Shown here piece after piece: positions 9,596 through 21,355 of a stretch of 43,770 bases of DNA. Position numbers and translations under genes: made by a program. A model generated the notes under the pieces. The model made no database searches and had not been told where the DNA came from. It saw only the letters and a program-made list of their open reading frames with translations. The stretch's first letter is position 1. Every line of letters begins with the position of its first letter. This stretch comes from Chromera velia (Eukaryota; Sar; Chromeraceae), in assembly GCA_018398765.1 (NCBI GenBank), contig JAHBMJ010001040.1:73657-117426 (forward strand), read 5' to 3'.

Positions 9596-12500
9596 ATGAA
9601 TCCCTGTTCAGAGAACCAGGGAGGAAGTTCGAAGCGCTTTCCTGTCTATGCAAAGGCAAAGTCGACAAAACTGAATGAGAAGTCAACCTCCAAGCTCCCA
9701 CAGAACCGACAGAGTCAACCAACAGAATCGGTGCAACGCAAAGCAACACGACGCCTTCTCTATGATATGCGGAAATCTTCAGAAGGGACAGCAGAGCAAG
9801 GAAAGACGACGCAGAGATGTCCACAAGAAAGCACCGAGCAGAGTGAGACTAGAGGAAAAGAGACAGACAAGCGATTCAAACTTTCACCTTTCCAACAGAA
9901 AGCGCGAAAGGCTGATCGCGGCGGAACACAAAGAGAGCAGTCCTACACTCTCCATCGGTCTTTGCCTGGTCTTCTGGAAGAAGGGGGGGGCGATGAGGAA
10001 AAGGCACTCCCTCCCTCTGCTCTAAAGGGCAACTTTTCTCCGAATAGACTTCCCAATCCTCAACGATTTCTTCTCCGCTTTGTCAATCCCTCAAGAACAG
10101 TAATGGGGAAGAAAGAAAGTCCGTACGGAGACGGACAGTTGAAGGAAAGGGAGGGGCAGGGGGCAAGGAGGGAGCTGCGCACCTGCACCCACAGCACATC
10201 CTGCTCCATCCGAAGGGAAAGGGAAGATTCATCTGAACCTGTAGATACCTTTCCAAGAAGGCTGCAGGGCGAGTTGCTTGACGGCAAGATTGTAGAGGAA
10301 GGCAGGGGAAGAGACGGAGAGAGGTTGTGTTCAGAGGACAGGGGTTCAATCTTGGAGTACGAGGAAGGGGAAAAGGAAGTGGGCAGAACGAAGGGAAGTG
10401 TACAGAGAATGGGTGTCCAGTCGGGTGGGCCAGTCATTCGAGCATCGATGACAGCTGGTAGCAGTACCCAGCTTCCGTGTGTTGAGACTGTCATGTCATC
10501 TGGGGTCCGTACGGGGGATTCGCAGAAAACATCCGGGGTGATGCCCGCAGATTCTTCTTCCTCTTCTTCATCTTCTTCGTCTCCTTCCAAAAACGACAGC
10601 AGTGCAATTCCCCGACCTCTTTCTCTCTTCCCCCTAGACTGCACTCCTCCATCCCCATCAAAAACGCAAAAGCAGACGCAGAGTTTCCAGTATGATAGTA
10701 TGTCTGGTAGCTCAGAGATGAGAGAAAGAGGGAACGGGAGGTATCCCATGGAGCAAGGGGAGGGGCACACAGTGGGTCCTGCTTCTCAGTCAGGGACCCA
10801 GGGAGTTCCCAGAAGGGGGCAGAGGGCCGAAGCTATCAAAGACATGAAGAGACAGGTCGCGCTTCTGTGTCAGCAACTCGAATCTCTCACTGCTGTACGA
10901 AGCAGCAAGAGGAGGGGAGCAAGAACTGCAGGGAAGCAGGAGGGGGGTGGCGGGACGGAGACGGAATGGAACAGTGGGTCTAGTTGGCGACGGTGCGAAC
11001 CGCCGAGTTCCGTTGGCACGTCTTTCGGTACTGTTGGCCCTACGGCTTCCTCTTCTGTGTCTCTAGCAGAAGCCGCGCGCTCGCTGTCTCTGTCTGCCTC
11101 ACGTGTCATAGAGGGGAAAGAGAAAGAGAGTGGGGGAGTGAATCTCACGAAACAGAAGCAGAGTGATGCATTCAATTCAAAAGAGATCGGGAAGAAAATT
11201 CTTCCTAGCAGAGAAGGGGGGAGTGAGGCTGGAATTAGAGAGATGGGGACTCCCTCCGGTCTTTTTTCTCTTATTCTTCCTCATTCAGAAGGAAAGAAAG
11301 ATGTGCAAACGAACACCATTGCCCACAGCGACCCCGATTCCCCCCTTGCCGCCCCTCCAACTGATGAACCCAAACCCACACCCCCTCACGCAACCGTCAC
11401 GGCTTTCGCGTCCCCTCCACTGACAGCCGCCGCAGGGCCCCTGTGGGATGACAATGACGGGGTGGAGTTCGGGTGCAGAAACTCTCTTCGGCTTTGTGGG
11501 GCTACCAGAGATCCTGCTGCGTTTGCACAATTCCCTCAAGCGCATGGGGGGGCTTTACCCGGCTCTTCCCCAACAGGAGCTGGAGTCCCACTCATTGAGG
11601 CAGGGAGAGAGGGCGGACGAACGTGTGGGGGGGAGATTTTGGAGGAGGCAGAGAGGGAGAGAAAGCCCCTGGCTGGAAGTGCCAGAGAAGATCCTGCAGG
11701 AGAGGCGAGAAGCTCTCTAGGCCCTTCCCGCAGAGAAACGGAATCTTTAGTTCCAACAGACTACCTTGACATGGATCCCTGTACCACCTTCCCAACATCC
11801 GTCTGTGCCCTCTCTGCCCTGCCTTCCGACTGTCGCTCTTCCCTTTCTGTCTCTGCCAGACGATTCTTTTCTCTGTCTCTCTCCCTGGAGACATCCTTTT
11901 CCTCCCCGTCTGTCGAAGGGCGGAGACACGGAGAAATCCCTGTCCAAGAATTTCCGGATAGAGAAAAAAAGGAAATAGACGAAGGGAGCAACCGATCGAC
12001 TAGAGGTGGAGAAAGCGGGAGGGAATGTTTAGAGGACACCTCGACGGGCAGCAGGGTGAGGGGAGGGAGAGGAACCATCCGAGCAGAAGGGGATACAAGG
12101 GAGGAAGGGAAAGAAGAGGAGAATGAGACAGGACAAATAACAAACAGAGAGTGCCTCACTCTTCCCCTGAATGTCAGCGGTTTGCGAAGAAATTCCGTTG
12201 TCGAATTTCAGTTGTGTGGAACAGCAGCAGTCGAAGAAGAGGAGGAGGCAACAGCAAGGACAGAGCAAGTAGGGTTGCACTCACGAGGACCCTTTCACTT
12301 GGGAGGGTCAGTCGGTGCTCACTCCTCCCGCCTTCCGGGGTCGCCCGTCCATGTTGTAGAGAGCCCATCTGCCCATCTTTGTAGGGTCCCCCCAATTGAT
12401 GCTGAACAGGCAGGTTCCTTCAAGAGGGGGGACGGGGGAAGAAATGCGAGAGAGGCAGCGTGGAGGTCCCAGCTTGCTACGATCGAGAGGCGTCTCCGTG

Positions 12501-15500
12501 GTCAGAGGGAAAGAGAAAGTGGCAAGCGGTGGGAGGGTCAGGAGGGAAGAGAAAGGGAAACGGAGAGTGGTCCGTCCCCCCCTTCCCGAGAAGGAAGCGG
12601 ACGGGGACTACCATGGAGACCCCCGGGGGTTAGAGTTCATGCATGCACTGCAGAGGTCAGTCAATCAGTGGGAGAGTTGAGAGAGTGAGTGAGGGGTGTG
12701 CTGGTAGTCCGTGTCTTGTCTCTTTCATTCTGAGAATGTTTTCTTCACTCCTCCCCCTTTTGGAAGCAACAAATAATTGAAGCAAATATGTTTGGCTTTT
12801 CTTCCTTCGACACTCCTTTGAAAGACACTTGTGACCTTCCTTCAGCCCTTTCCCCCTCCCCAGTGACATTGTACAAACCAATGCGCGTGCGACCAATGCG
12901 CTTGCCTCCCTTGATTTGTCACACAGGTATGCAACGAAATCCCGCAAGCCTCGCCAACAAGTGCCACGGCCAGTTGCCGTCTCTCCACCTCCCCTCCTGC
13001 TCCCTCGGGAAGAAGACCCTTGGCCCCTCTCTTTCCTTGTTCTGGTGGGGCCACACTTGGTGGTGCAGCTTCTTGCCCTTTGGTGCAGAGCGGCAGATGC
13101 AGTCTTTCTCTTTCCCCCTCGCCGTCTCCGTTCCCGACTGTCTACTTCTCCCGTTCCCCTTCCCCCCCCCCTTTTGAGACCCTCGGTCGACTCGGGGGGG
13201 GTCGGAGTCCGGGCGCAGCTTTTTCTCGGGGAGTTCTGTCGCCTTTTGGAGAGATGAGAGGGGGGAGGGAAGGGGGGAAAAGGTCATCCCATCCAGCCAT
13301 GTGGTCTGTATCTGACAGGGGTGACGGTTGGAAGTCTGTATCTGACAGGGGTGACGGTTGGAGGTCAGTTCCCTCGAGGCCTCGCGGGGATGCTCTGGCT
13401 GCGGTAGAGGCGTCACCCCTGGCTGCTTTCCGTCCTTCCCCCCCTGGGTTGGGCAAGGGCGATGTTGAGACACTGCATCTGGGTGTGCAGAGACAGAGCG
13501 AGGGAGGCCATGTACAGAGACAGTCAGGTCAAGAAGAGACACAGCAGCAGAAAAGGACACGGGAAAAGGGTTTCCTGGCTGAGAGAACCTTAGGCCCAGA
13601 AGGAGAAAGAAAGGGGGGGAAGGGAAGGAAGGTAAGCGGAGGAGGATTTGATGGAGGAAATCGACAGGCAAAAGCCGCAGAGGGGGGGGACTGTACAGAA
13701 GGACCTGCGAGTCTGTCGATAGTGAAACAGAAGAAGAAAGAAAAGACAGAGGGGGGCACTTTTCTGAGATTTTCTCTGACTCTTCCATGCGATTGGACGG
13801 ACGAGGAGTCATTAGAAGAGAATCGACTGACACAGAAGAGAAGGGAAGAGGAAGAAAGAGGTAAGAAGACAGGATTGAAAATTCCCAAAGCCAAACTGAA
13901 GAATGTAATATGGGAAGAATCCCCCCCCAAGGAGGAGTCTGGTCTCCTCAAGGCTTTCTCTCCCTTCCAGGCATTCATGTCTTCTGTTCCAACGGCTGCC
14001 AATTTGTTCCGCTTCTTAGAAGGACAGGCAAACGGTCACGGTTCGCCTCTCCGATTCTCTACAGGACCTCCCCGAAAGTCCCCCCGCCTCTATATACCGA
14101 CAGCCTGTCGTGACACAAAGAGAAGAAGCAAATCTGCAGAGAGGCACAGTGCAACCAGAAGCAGAGAAGGAGGAGGAGACTCTCCTGAACCGCTTCTGTT
14201 GCAGGGAAAAGGAACAATTCATTGTGCGCAGGGGCATTCAGGTTGTTTCAGGAGAAGTTGCAGTGCCTCTGCAACACCTGCAGCGAGAGGTCCTGAATCG
14301 GCTCTCTGTGGGAAGGTGGGTGAGAGACGAAGTTCACGAAGAGGAAATCCATTCTCGTTCTCCTTCACGCCCTCCTCGAGGGAGGACAGTCAGAAGAGAA
14401 GAGGAGAGGCAAACCTGCCAATGAGGTCCCCCGGGGTGAGACAGAAAAGTGCCCTCAATCTGTCCTCCCACCCCCTCTCTCAGAGCCTTCCAGCACAACA
14501 ACAGCGTACAGGAGCAGAAAGTTTGAAGGAGGGAACACAGTCACCTTCACAGGCCAACATGGCTGCCCTCCGTGCCTTGTCTCTCTCTGTATCTGCATCT
14601 CAGTCTCCTGGCCAGGCCCTTTGCAGAGCCTCACGAGCCCCGCCCCCTCACCGAGGGAAGAGACGGGAGCGAGAGGAGAGCAGATCCAGGAGGCAGCCCG
14701 TCAAGTGCCGTCTCGTCTTGCACCATCAGGAAGACGCGAGAAACGGAAACGCAGAGAAGAGCAGCCAGTGCCAAGAAACAGACACGAATTTCAAGGAGCT
14801 GGGCAAAACACAGGACAGGCCTACATCTTGTTCTTGGCATGAACTGATGTCTGAGGATTGGTCTTCAGCGTTGTCTGAAGGGGAGGTGAGTCAGGGGGTG
14901 AGTGGGGGAGCTGCTCTGAAGGTTGGGTGGGATGGAATGAGACAAAGAGTTTTTGTTTGGTCGAGCATACGGGGTAATTCGCATTCAGTGTCGTGCCTCA
15001 TTTCGTGCGGGGAAAACGGAAGAAGGGACCGACCTATCTTCCCGAAACCTGCCTGTCTCATTCGTTTTGCTCATTCGTTCATCCCTTCCTCTTTGGAGTG
15101 TTTCCTGCCTTCCTTCCTTGCTGTATTTCTGCTGCTTCGTGTCTTGTGTTTCTCATTTGCAGGAGATGGGCTTGGGTGCTTCCGACGGCGTCTCCCGACT
15201 TCCTTTCAAAACGAATTTTTCTCTCTGGGCCTCTGCAGCTGCTTCAGAGAGTGAGAGCGGAGGACTGCCCCTCAGCGCACCTATGAAAGTTCCTTTCCCC
15301 CCAGTCCCCCCACAGGAGTCTTCCTCATTCTCTCATTCACCAACCGACAAAGGGAACAGAGAGAGCGACAAAGACACAAAGTGCATTCCCCACTCATCTG
15401 CCTCCTCTTCTTTGGGTTCCTTCTGGGCAGTGAAGAGGGGGAACGGACCGGGTACCTCCTTGGCGTGGCTGGGATGCGATACGTCAGTCCGTGGCTGTTC

Positions 15501-15662
15501 CTCCTCCTCTCTTTTCTGCACTGCTTGTGCTTTCTGCTCTCGCGTGGCTGTTCTAAATAGTTTGTTGGAAGGTTTCAGACAACACAGAAATGGATGCAAA
15601 GCCAGTACGGGAAAGGAGAAAAGAGAAAGGGGAGGAAAGAATGAACGAACGAATGAAGGGGG

Positions 15663-15694
<32 letters not shown>

Positions 15695-17199
15695 AAGAAA
15701 GAAAAGAAAGAAACAAAGAAAGAAAGAAAGAAAGAAAGAAACTGAGAACAAATGAAGGCAGAGGAGAACATTACAGCTCTCATCGCATGCTTGTGTGGTG
15801 GTATGATCACGTCATTTGTTTTTGTCTACGTGTTTGTTGGTTGTCATTTGTGTCCTCCATCCTCTTTCCTTCATGTCTTTCCCTTGCAAGGTGCAGACCC
15901 GGATTGAATCGAGCGTGTGCAGTGGTGAGAGGGGGGGGGGCCTCCGGGGCTCTCTGCGCGTCTGTCGTGCTGAAGACAATTGCGGGTCAGTCGGCTGGCA
16001 GAGCTCTGCGAGGGGGTGAGTGAGTGGGTGCAACGAGGGAAGAGCCTCGGGAGGGTTGCCCTGACTGGCTGCTTTCCCTATCCCTCGCATTTTTCCATCT
16101 GTCCATTCCACACTCCAAGACTTCGCCGCGACCTCCGTGCATGCGCACCTCCGTGATGTAATGGAGTGCCTGCATCGCAGCACACTGCGGTTTTTCATGC
16201 AAGACAAGAGACGGTGAAATCGCTCATCTGCTAGTGGATGCAATTTATACCTTTCTTGTCTTTTCTTGATCTTTGCAGTGAAGCTCCAGGAATTTGTCCT
16301 CTGGTCCCCACGTTCGTCCTCTCTGTGCCAAGACGGAGCCCGGAAGAGTTGTCACGTGAAGAGCCAGAGGGACGGCAGGGAGGAACACGCTCCATCGGAG
16401 GCCGAGAAGGAACTCTTTCTCCGGGGTGTCCTCAAGGAAGTCAGTCAGTTGGGCACCCCAGTGAAGAATTCAGTGAAGCATATAGTGTCTTCTTCTTTTT
16501 AGTCAGAACCCAAAGTGAATTATTTAGTGCCCTGTTCTTTTCATTCGACCCTGCAGACAGGAAAGCGATCAATGAGGAGAACACTCCATCAATAAATCAT
16601 TCTCTTTTCTACCCAATTCTGGCTTCTTCCTTTTGTTCTTTCTGCCTTTTTCCGATTTTTTTTACACTTCACATGCGCCCCCCTCCCTCCCTCCCTCCCT
16701 CCGTGCAGTGTGGAGACGTCCTGCAACGCCACCCTGCGGCGTCTCGTCAGTCCGGCGTCTGTCTGGCGTTTGCGGTGGTCTGTGAAGAACAGGAAGAAAG
16801 CGGGGATCGAGGAAGGGGGAAAGGAAGCACCTTGTGGACAGGAAACCTAGGGGACTGCCGGTGAGTGGGCGTGGAAGCGGAAAGAGAACGAAAGGAAGAA
16901 CGCAAGAGATAGCGTGATCACCTCTCATTCGGATTCTGCTTGGGTTGCTTCCTTCATATCTGTTCTCATTCCGACTCCTTCGTCCTCGTCAATGCAGCGC
17001 ATCAATCAGATGTTTCATGATCTGTTGATAATTTTATTCTGCTTCCTTTATCTTTCCAGCAGTCAGATGTTTTCTCCTCACATTCCTTCAGTTGTGCGTG
17101 TCTGTTGCTCGCGGAGAAAAAGGACAGTGTGGAACGCGCGATTTCTTTCTTTATCGCTTACGTGGAGCCTGTACGAAAGCCGGCACGTACATGCGCGCG

Positions 17200-17268
<69 letters not shown>

Positions 17269-18697
17269 AAAAAGAGAAACGCCGATGACACCGGTGATTG
17301 ATATGCTTTCTTCCTTCCTTGAGTCCCCCCTTGCAGCGTTGATCTCCTCAAGCGACGAGGAAAGAACTCGTCGCAGTCCTCTTCCTCGGACTTTGGGCAG
17401 GGTCTGCAGAGGAACGAGGAGGAAGAAGTAAAGGGAGAAAAGGAGAGAGACAGATCTTATGGTCTTCCCGCTCTCCCTTCTCTACCATGTCCTTCCTTTG
17501 AGTCCGAGAGACTCTCTGAAGACCACTCGGCATCATGTGCTGCAGGTCCGTGGGTGGTGGGTGGGTGGTCGTCTTTTTTTTTTTTTGAGGTGCTCTCTGC
17601 ATCTTCATGAAGCATTCCCCCCATTTGCATCTCGACAGGCTTGCTTGTTTTCGAAAATTCACAATTCACCCAGAGCGCGGTCGCTTCCACATTGTAATCT
17701 TTCTCTGACTTCCGTCAAACGCGCGAACGCTCACAGTGCCACGCTTTGGGTCAGATTCAGACGCAAACGCAACCGGAAGGGGAGGTGCGTTTCGATCTGC
17801 CTCTTTCCTCTCCACGTCCTCGGTCGTTTCCCTTTTGTCCTCTTTCACCAACACTCTTTCTCATTTTTAAAAGCCCTTTTTTTTTCTTTTTTCCCATTAT
17901 TGCTGATAACGCTTGATTTTTTTGCAGAGCGGAGTCGAGTCGCTTCTCGTGGCGGAGAGGCGGTACAGACCGGGGGGCGGCATTATCGCGTCTTCAGAAA
18001 GGGTTTGTCGGCCAAGGCCAAAAAAAGAAAGCAGAAATGGGAGGGGATCCGGGTGCCTGCTGGCAAATTGTTCATCGGGATATGGGAGTTGTGTTTTTTC
18101 GCACTCGACGAAGGTTTTGCTTGTCCGCCTTTCAAGTTGCGTGATTGTGTACTTCTGTCTCTCTCTTTTTGTTTTTGTTTCTCCATGTGTGAGTGCATGG
18201 GTGTGCGTGCAGGTGGCAACGAGCCTGGTTTCTCTTTCACACGGGCGTTGGGGTACAGCGGCCAGAGGCGACTCTGCGGCCTCTCTCAAGAGGGGTCCAT
18301 CAGGTCTCTGTGGGTGCCTTCTTCTTCTTCTCTACGGCGTTCTTCTGATTGGAGAAAGGGAGGAGAGAGCAAAGACAGGTTTGTGGTTGTCTCCTCAGGG
18401 GGGCTCTTGGGTGGTGGGATGGTAGGTGAAGATCCCGAGACCGTCTCTGTGAGTAGGCTTCCATCTGGTTCCTGCGGGGAGGTGTCTTTGGAGACAGTAC
18501 TTGGGTTGCAGGGGGGGAGGAGTGCGAAAATGATGCTGGGGGGCGGGAACGGAGCAAGCAAACGGATGGCCAGATTGTGTGAAAGGGGGCGAAAGGGTCT
18601 GCTTGTAGAAGAAGCGGGGGCAGGAGCTCTTGGGAATGTTTGCAGCAATTGGTTGGGCTCTGAGGAAGGTTTTGCTGCGGTATCAATGCCATTGTGA
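9596..18697 (+). CDS. Large low-complexity protein of unknown function, nine predicted exons
   Basis: I do not recognise this gene. Frame continuity supports exons 9596-12655, 12927-14885, 15163-15482, 15897-16015, 16279-16439, 16709-16860, 17337-17545, 17928-18113 and 18213-18697, about 2216 residues. Acceptors are mostly TGCAG (CACAG at the first), and donors are GTCAGT, GTGAGT or GTCCGT, except a weak GTTTTG at 18114. The last two exons share an open frame, so that 99-nt intron may not be spliced. Exon 1 alone is 1020 codons without a stop. The protein is rich in Ser, Arg, Glu and Gly and probably mostly disordered, with a Ser run near residue 320, a short heptad stretch (MKRQVALLCQQLESL, near 416-430) and a two-copy 10-residue repeat at 1147-1166. 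There is no signal peptide. The ATG in CAATAATG is the first in frame, but an upstream exon cannot be excluded. The compositional bias keeps other frames open too, so exons 3-5 and 8 are the least certain. Confidence 0.6.
13305..13364 (+). repeat. Two-copy 30-bp in-frame tandem repeat (SVSDRGDGWK/R)
   Basis: Two adjacent 30-nt units differ only at the end (AAG versus AGG) and encode SVSDRGDGWK then SVSDRGDGWR in the second exon of the large low-complexity gene. A third, weak start (SVPS) follows. The near identity indicates a recent duplication that preserved the frame. Confidence 0.9.
15662..15741 (+). repeat. (GA)n / (GAAA)n microsatellite in predicted intron 3
   Basis: About 28 nt of GA dinucleotides pass into GAAA tetramers. 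The tract lies in the predicted intron 15483-15896. In one frame it stays open as an Arg-Glu/Lys string, which is why a naive gene call would read through it. Confidence 0.95.
17193..17267 (+). repeat. Compound (GC)n(AC)n(AG)n microsatellite in predicted intron 6
   Basis: A GC dinucleotide run, then about 14 AC units, then about 16 AG units, abut without spacers. The alternating purine-pyrimidine parts (GC, AC) are Z-DNA-prone. It sits within the predicted intron 16861-17336. Confidence 0.95.
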
Positions 18698-18772
18698 TGT
18701 TCTTAGTACCCCCCAAAGACCAGCTTGTCTAACTCTCGTCATTCGTTTGAAGTGACGGCTTTGCGACCAAAG

Positions 18773-18804
18773 GCTGCCAAACCAACAGACTTGGCAGCTT
18801 TTTT
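18773..18804 (+). terminator. Hairpin plus T6 in the 3' flank of the large low-complexity gene
   Basis: GCTGCCAA (18773-18780) pairs perfectly with TTGGCAGC (18791-18798) across a 10-nt loop and is followed at once by six T. It lies 76 nt after the stop codon and upstream of an AATAAA at 18827. In bacteria this would be called an intrinsic terminator. In this eukaryotic setting a 3'-UTR stem-loop or a Pol III-type stop is more likely. The structure is seen; the role is inferred. Confidence 0.5.
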
Positions 18805-18826
18805 ACCACTTTTTCGAATATAAAAA

Positions 18827-18832
18827 AATAAA
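18827..18832 (+). promoter_or_regulatory. Candidate poly(A) signal AATAAA
   Basis: A canonical AATAAA occurs 130 nt after the TGA at 18695-18697, in an A/T-rich stretch just after the hairpin. Whether this lineage uses AATAAA is unknown, so the assignment is tentative. Confidence 0.35.
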
Positions 18833-18965
18833 CGGATATGTTTGTTAAATTTTATTTAAAATTGATCGACGCTGATGATGATGATTGAGGGTTAAATCCT
18901 AGATTTAGCGACGCCAAATCCTAAGCCACTAGCAAGGCTTTGAGGACAACCCAGAGCACACATTC

Positions 18966-19430
18966 ATGGGGGGGGGGGATGAGGAAGCCTGCATGCCAAT
19001 CGGATCGATTCGCCTTAACTTGTCAGGAGATGAGGTTCATATCCTGACGGAATGTAAGAACACAGAAAGGGAACGGAACAGGCTAAAAGAACTGTACGAA
19101 ATTGTGAAGCAGAAAGCGCCCATTGACATAAGAATACAGATCGTACAACGCGTTGCAGGTGCAACCGAGAGGGGCACTTCTGATAATAGAAGGTCCAAGA
19201 CAGTCGGCTATAGCTTTGGAACCGCTTCTAGGCAGGATTGTGCACAACAGCAACACCATATCCTTCATGTTCTTCTCATTATCTAAGGCTTAGAAAAGGT
19301 GCACCTCAGAAAAGGTGCAAACCAAGAAGTTGCACCAGATGCACGTGTTTTGCACCAGATGCACCTAATGCACCTGTTTTGCACCTGATTGAATGGAATT
19401 GGGTGAAAAGTGTCAGTGTTATGGCCATAC
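18966..19430 (+). mobile_element. 3' fragment of the second LINE family
   Basis: The frame from 18966 to 19286 contains GDEVHILTECKNTERERNRL and continues to VAGATERGTSDN. This matches, nearly residue for residue, the C-terminus encoded on the minus strand near 21552-21714. The match begins close to 19025, so the copy is strongly 5'-truncated, as is typical of LINE insertions. After GTSDN the two copies diverge, but both end in a field of TGCACC words (here about 19299-19396). The preserved HILTEC belongs to the LINE C-terminal knuckle; its upstream C..C pair is missing here. Confidence 0.85.
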
Positions 19431-19435
19431 AATGC

Positions 19436-19553
19436 ACCGCGGCCCCACCTTTACGGCTCTCTGCGACTCCAAACACACGTGTTGCCGGGCCGCGGTATGT
19501 AAAACAAATCCAATCATATGCAGCCGATTTTTGAGATAAATTTAAAATCGGCT
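19436..19553. repeat. Two nested-type inverted repeats beside the LINE fragment
   Basis: ACCGCGGCCC (19436-19445) pairs with GGGCCGCGGT (19487-19496). Downstream, AGCCGATTTT (19522-19531) pairs with AAAATCGGCT (19544-19553), loop 12 nt. AGCCGATTTT followed by GAGA also occurs near 25885, on the other side of the larger LINE copy, so this may belong to a small repeat family. Confidence 0.6.
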
Positions 19554-21355
19554 ACATACAGAGGTCACTGAACGTACGTTTGACAACGCATGCGCTGCAT
19601 GAAATCAATTAAGTCCATTGGAGCATGAGTACCTCTTCTCTTTGCAGTATAAGAACTGTTTTATGAGCTGTCTTATGTAACAGAAACAGCTGCATGTACA
19701 CGCATAGCAACGTGGAGCGGACGAGGGTAAAAGGACCAGAACAACAGGTTTGAGTCAACAAGCTGAGTAAGCAGACTAAGTCCATTTACATAGTAATGGC
19801 ACAATGCCAAACGGTTTGCCGGGAGGAAAAGAGCTTCCTCGACCTTCATTAGCAATCCGAGGATGAATACCAATGCAGTGTTCCATGCAAATTCTTTTTT
19901 ATATGATGAAGAGAAGCAGAAACGGCACATACATGGGAACACGTATACGCGAAGGTATATTGATACTCTCCCTCTCCGTTGTAGGTAAGGACTTTTAAAA
20001 CCTAGTGCCGGGTGCTCTTTATGATTGGCGGGCTCGATCTAGCTTGGTCAATAAGAGTGCAATTGGTTTGATCATTCGATTTGCTGCTTTGCCTTAGAGA
20101 GTGGAACTATTCGTCACTTCTGTCTGCTGATGGCTCGTCAAGTTTCGTCAAGTTTGCATGCTCACATACAGATCTATATCTGACTTTCTATCATACCACC
20201 GCTTCTCGTTGTGTTTGGTACTTTTAAAGGGTTTGAAGTCCATCTGTAGATAGAATTGCAGCTTTCCTAGGGGCGTTCACCCCTTCGTTCACGAGTTGTC
20301 AGTCATACCAGTCCTGTATACCGGTCACTGCAGTTAATCATTTTTTAATTTCATAAACTGGGGCGCTGTCCAGATAGACGGTTTCACACAAATTCCAACA
20401 AACAAAAGAAGAGTTGTTGAAAAGTAGGGAGAGCCTTCTTTTGGATCTAAAAACGGAAAAACTACTTGTACTAGCCGCGTAGATCCTTGCAAGTGGCTCA
20501 GGAGGGTATAGAAAGACAAGCTAGTCTGGATGGACATCATGAATTAAGCTGGGTCAGTCAAAAAAAGAGGGTCTGAGGTTACGAATCACACCTGTCCGAC
20601 TCTATCCGTATTTTTCTTATTCTTCAAAGCCAAACCCAAATCAAAAACCAAAGCCAAAGCCTCCCCTCTGCTCCAACCAGCCCACATCAAACCAGAGGAG
20701 TTTTTAGGGAAGAAAGACGATATACTGAGGTCAACTTTCAAGTCAGACTTCAAGTAAGACAAAGTCTGCAAGGAGCCTGCTCTCTGCTCTTCTTTCTCCT
20801 CTTCTTCTTTCTCTTCTTCCTCTTTTTTGTCCTCCGTTGTCATTTTATGTGGGGGGGTGAGCTAGGGGGTGAGTGAAAAAGAAAGCTAGGGTATGATGGG
20901 GCTGGGCTCTGAGCCTTAAGATCAGGCCTTCACTTAATATCCTTACTTGCCCTTGCTTAGAGGAAAAATACAAATTAAAAAAAGCCTTCTTTTGTTTTAT
21001 TCTTTCTTCTTTTTCTTTTTTATGAAAATGCACCATTTGTGGTTGCTTTCTTTATGAGTTTGCTCCAAAGGGGCATGCATGTAGTTTGAAGGTTTTATGG
21101 ACCATATAGGGACAGAACTGGACTACAGTGCAGCACACAACCGGCGCCAAACACATTCAAACATTGGACAGGTGAAAAACGTTGCTTAAATTGAGAAAAG
21201 AAACCCAGAAAGAGACCGAAGTCATGAGACAGTCAGAGACATATAGTTTTTAATTGTCATATTTTTTATTTTTGCTTTTTATCGCCTTTTTACTGATATT
21301 TCTAGTAACATTTTAAGTTGTTTCACATAGTAAAAATCAATGTAGCAAATCTATA
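19554..21355. other. Gene-poor A/T-rich stretch
   Basis: No convincing coding region on either strand. A minus-strand frame at 20586-20843 begins with a Glu/Lys run from a TTC-rich tract and has no recognisable domain. Otherwise I see only ordinary A/T-rich sequence. Confidence 0.5.

Noticed and set aside
10060-10770. Minus-strand open frame of 236 codons opposite the long exon
   Set aside because: It mirrors a low-complexity plus-strand exon; the plus frame is four times longer and links to further exons in frame.
12919-13833. Minus-strand open frame of 304 codons
   Set aside because: Antisense shadow of the second exon of the large low-complexity gene; it carries the reverse image of the same 30-bp repeat and no domain.
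16440-16708. Reading exon 5 of the large gene in the other open frame through to 16864
   Set aside because: That frame runs over the GTCAGT donor and through a pyrimidine-rich intron with CCCT repeats; the spliced chain with phase-consistent joins explains the region better, though the call is not final.
20586-20843. Minus-strand frame of 85 codons with Glu/Lys start
   Set aside because: Its N-terminal part comes from a CTT-rich tract, and there is no domain, splice context or similarity to neighbours that I can see.
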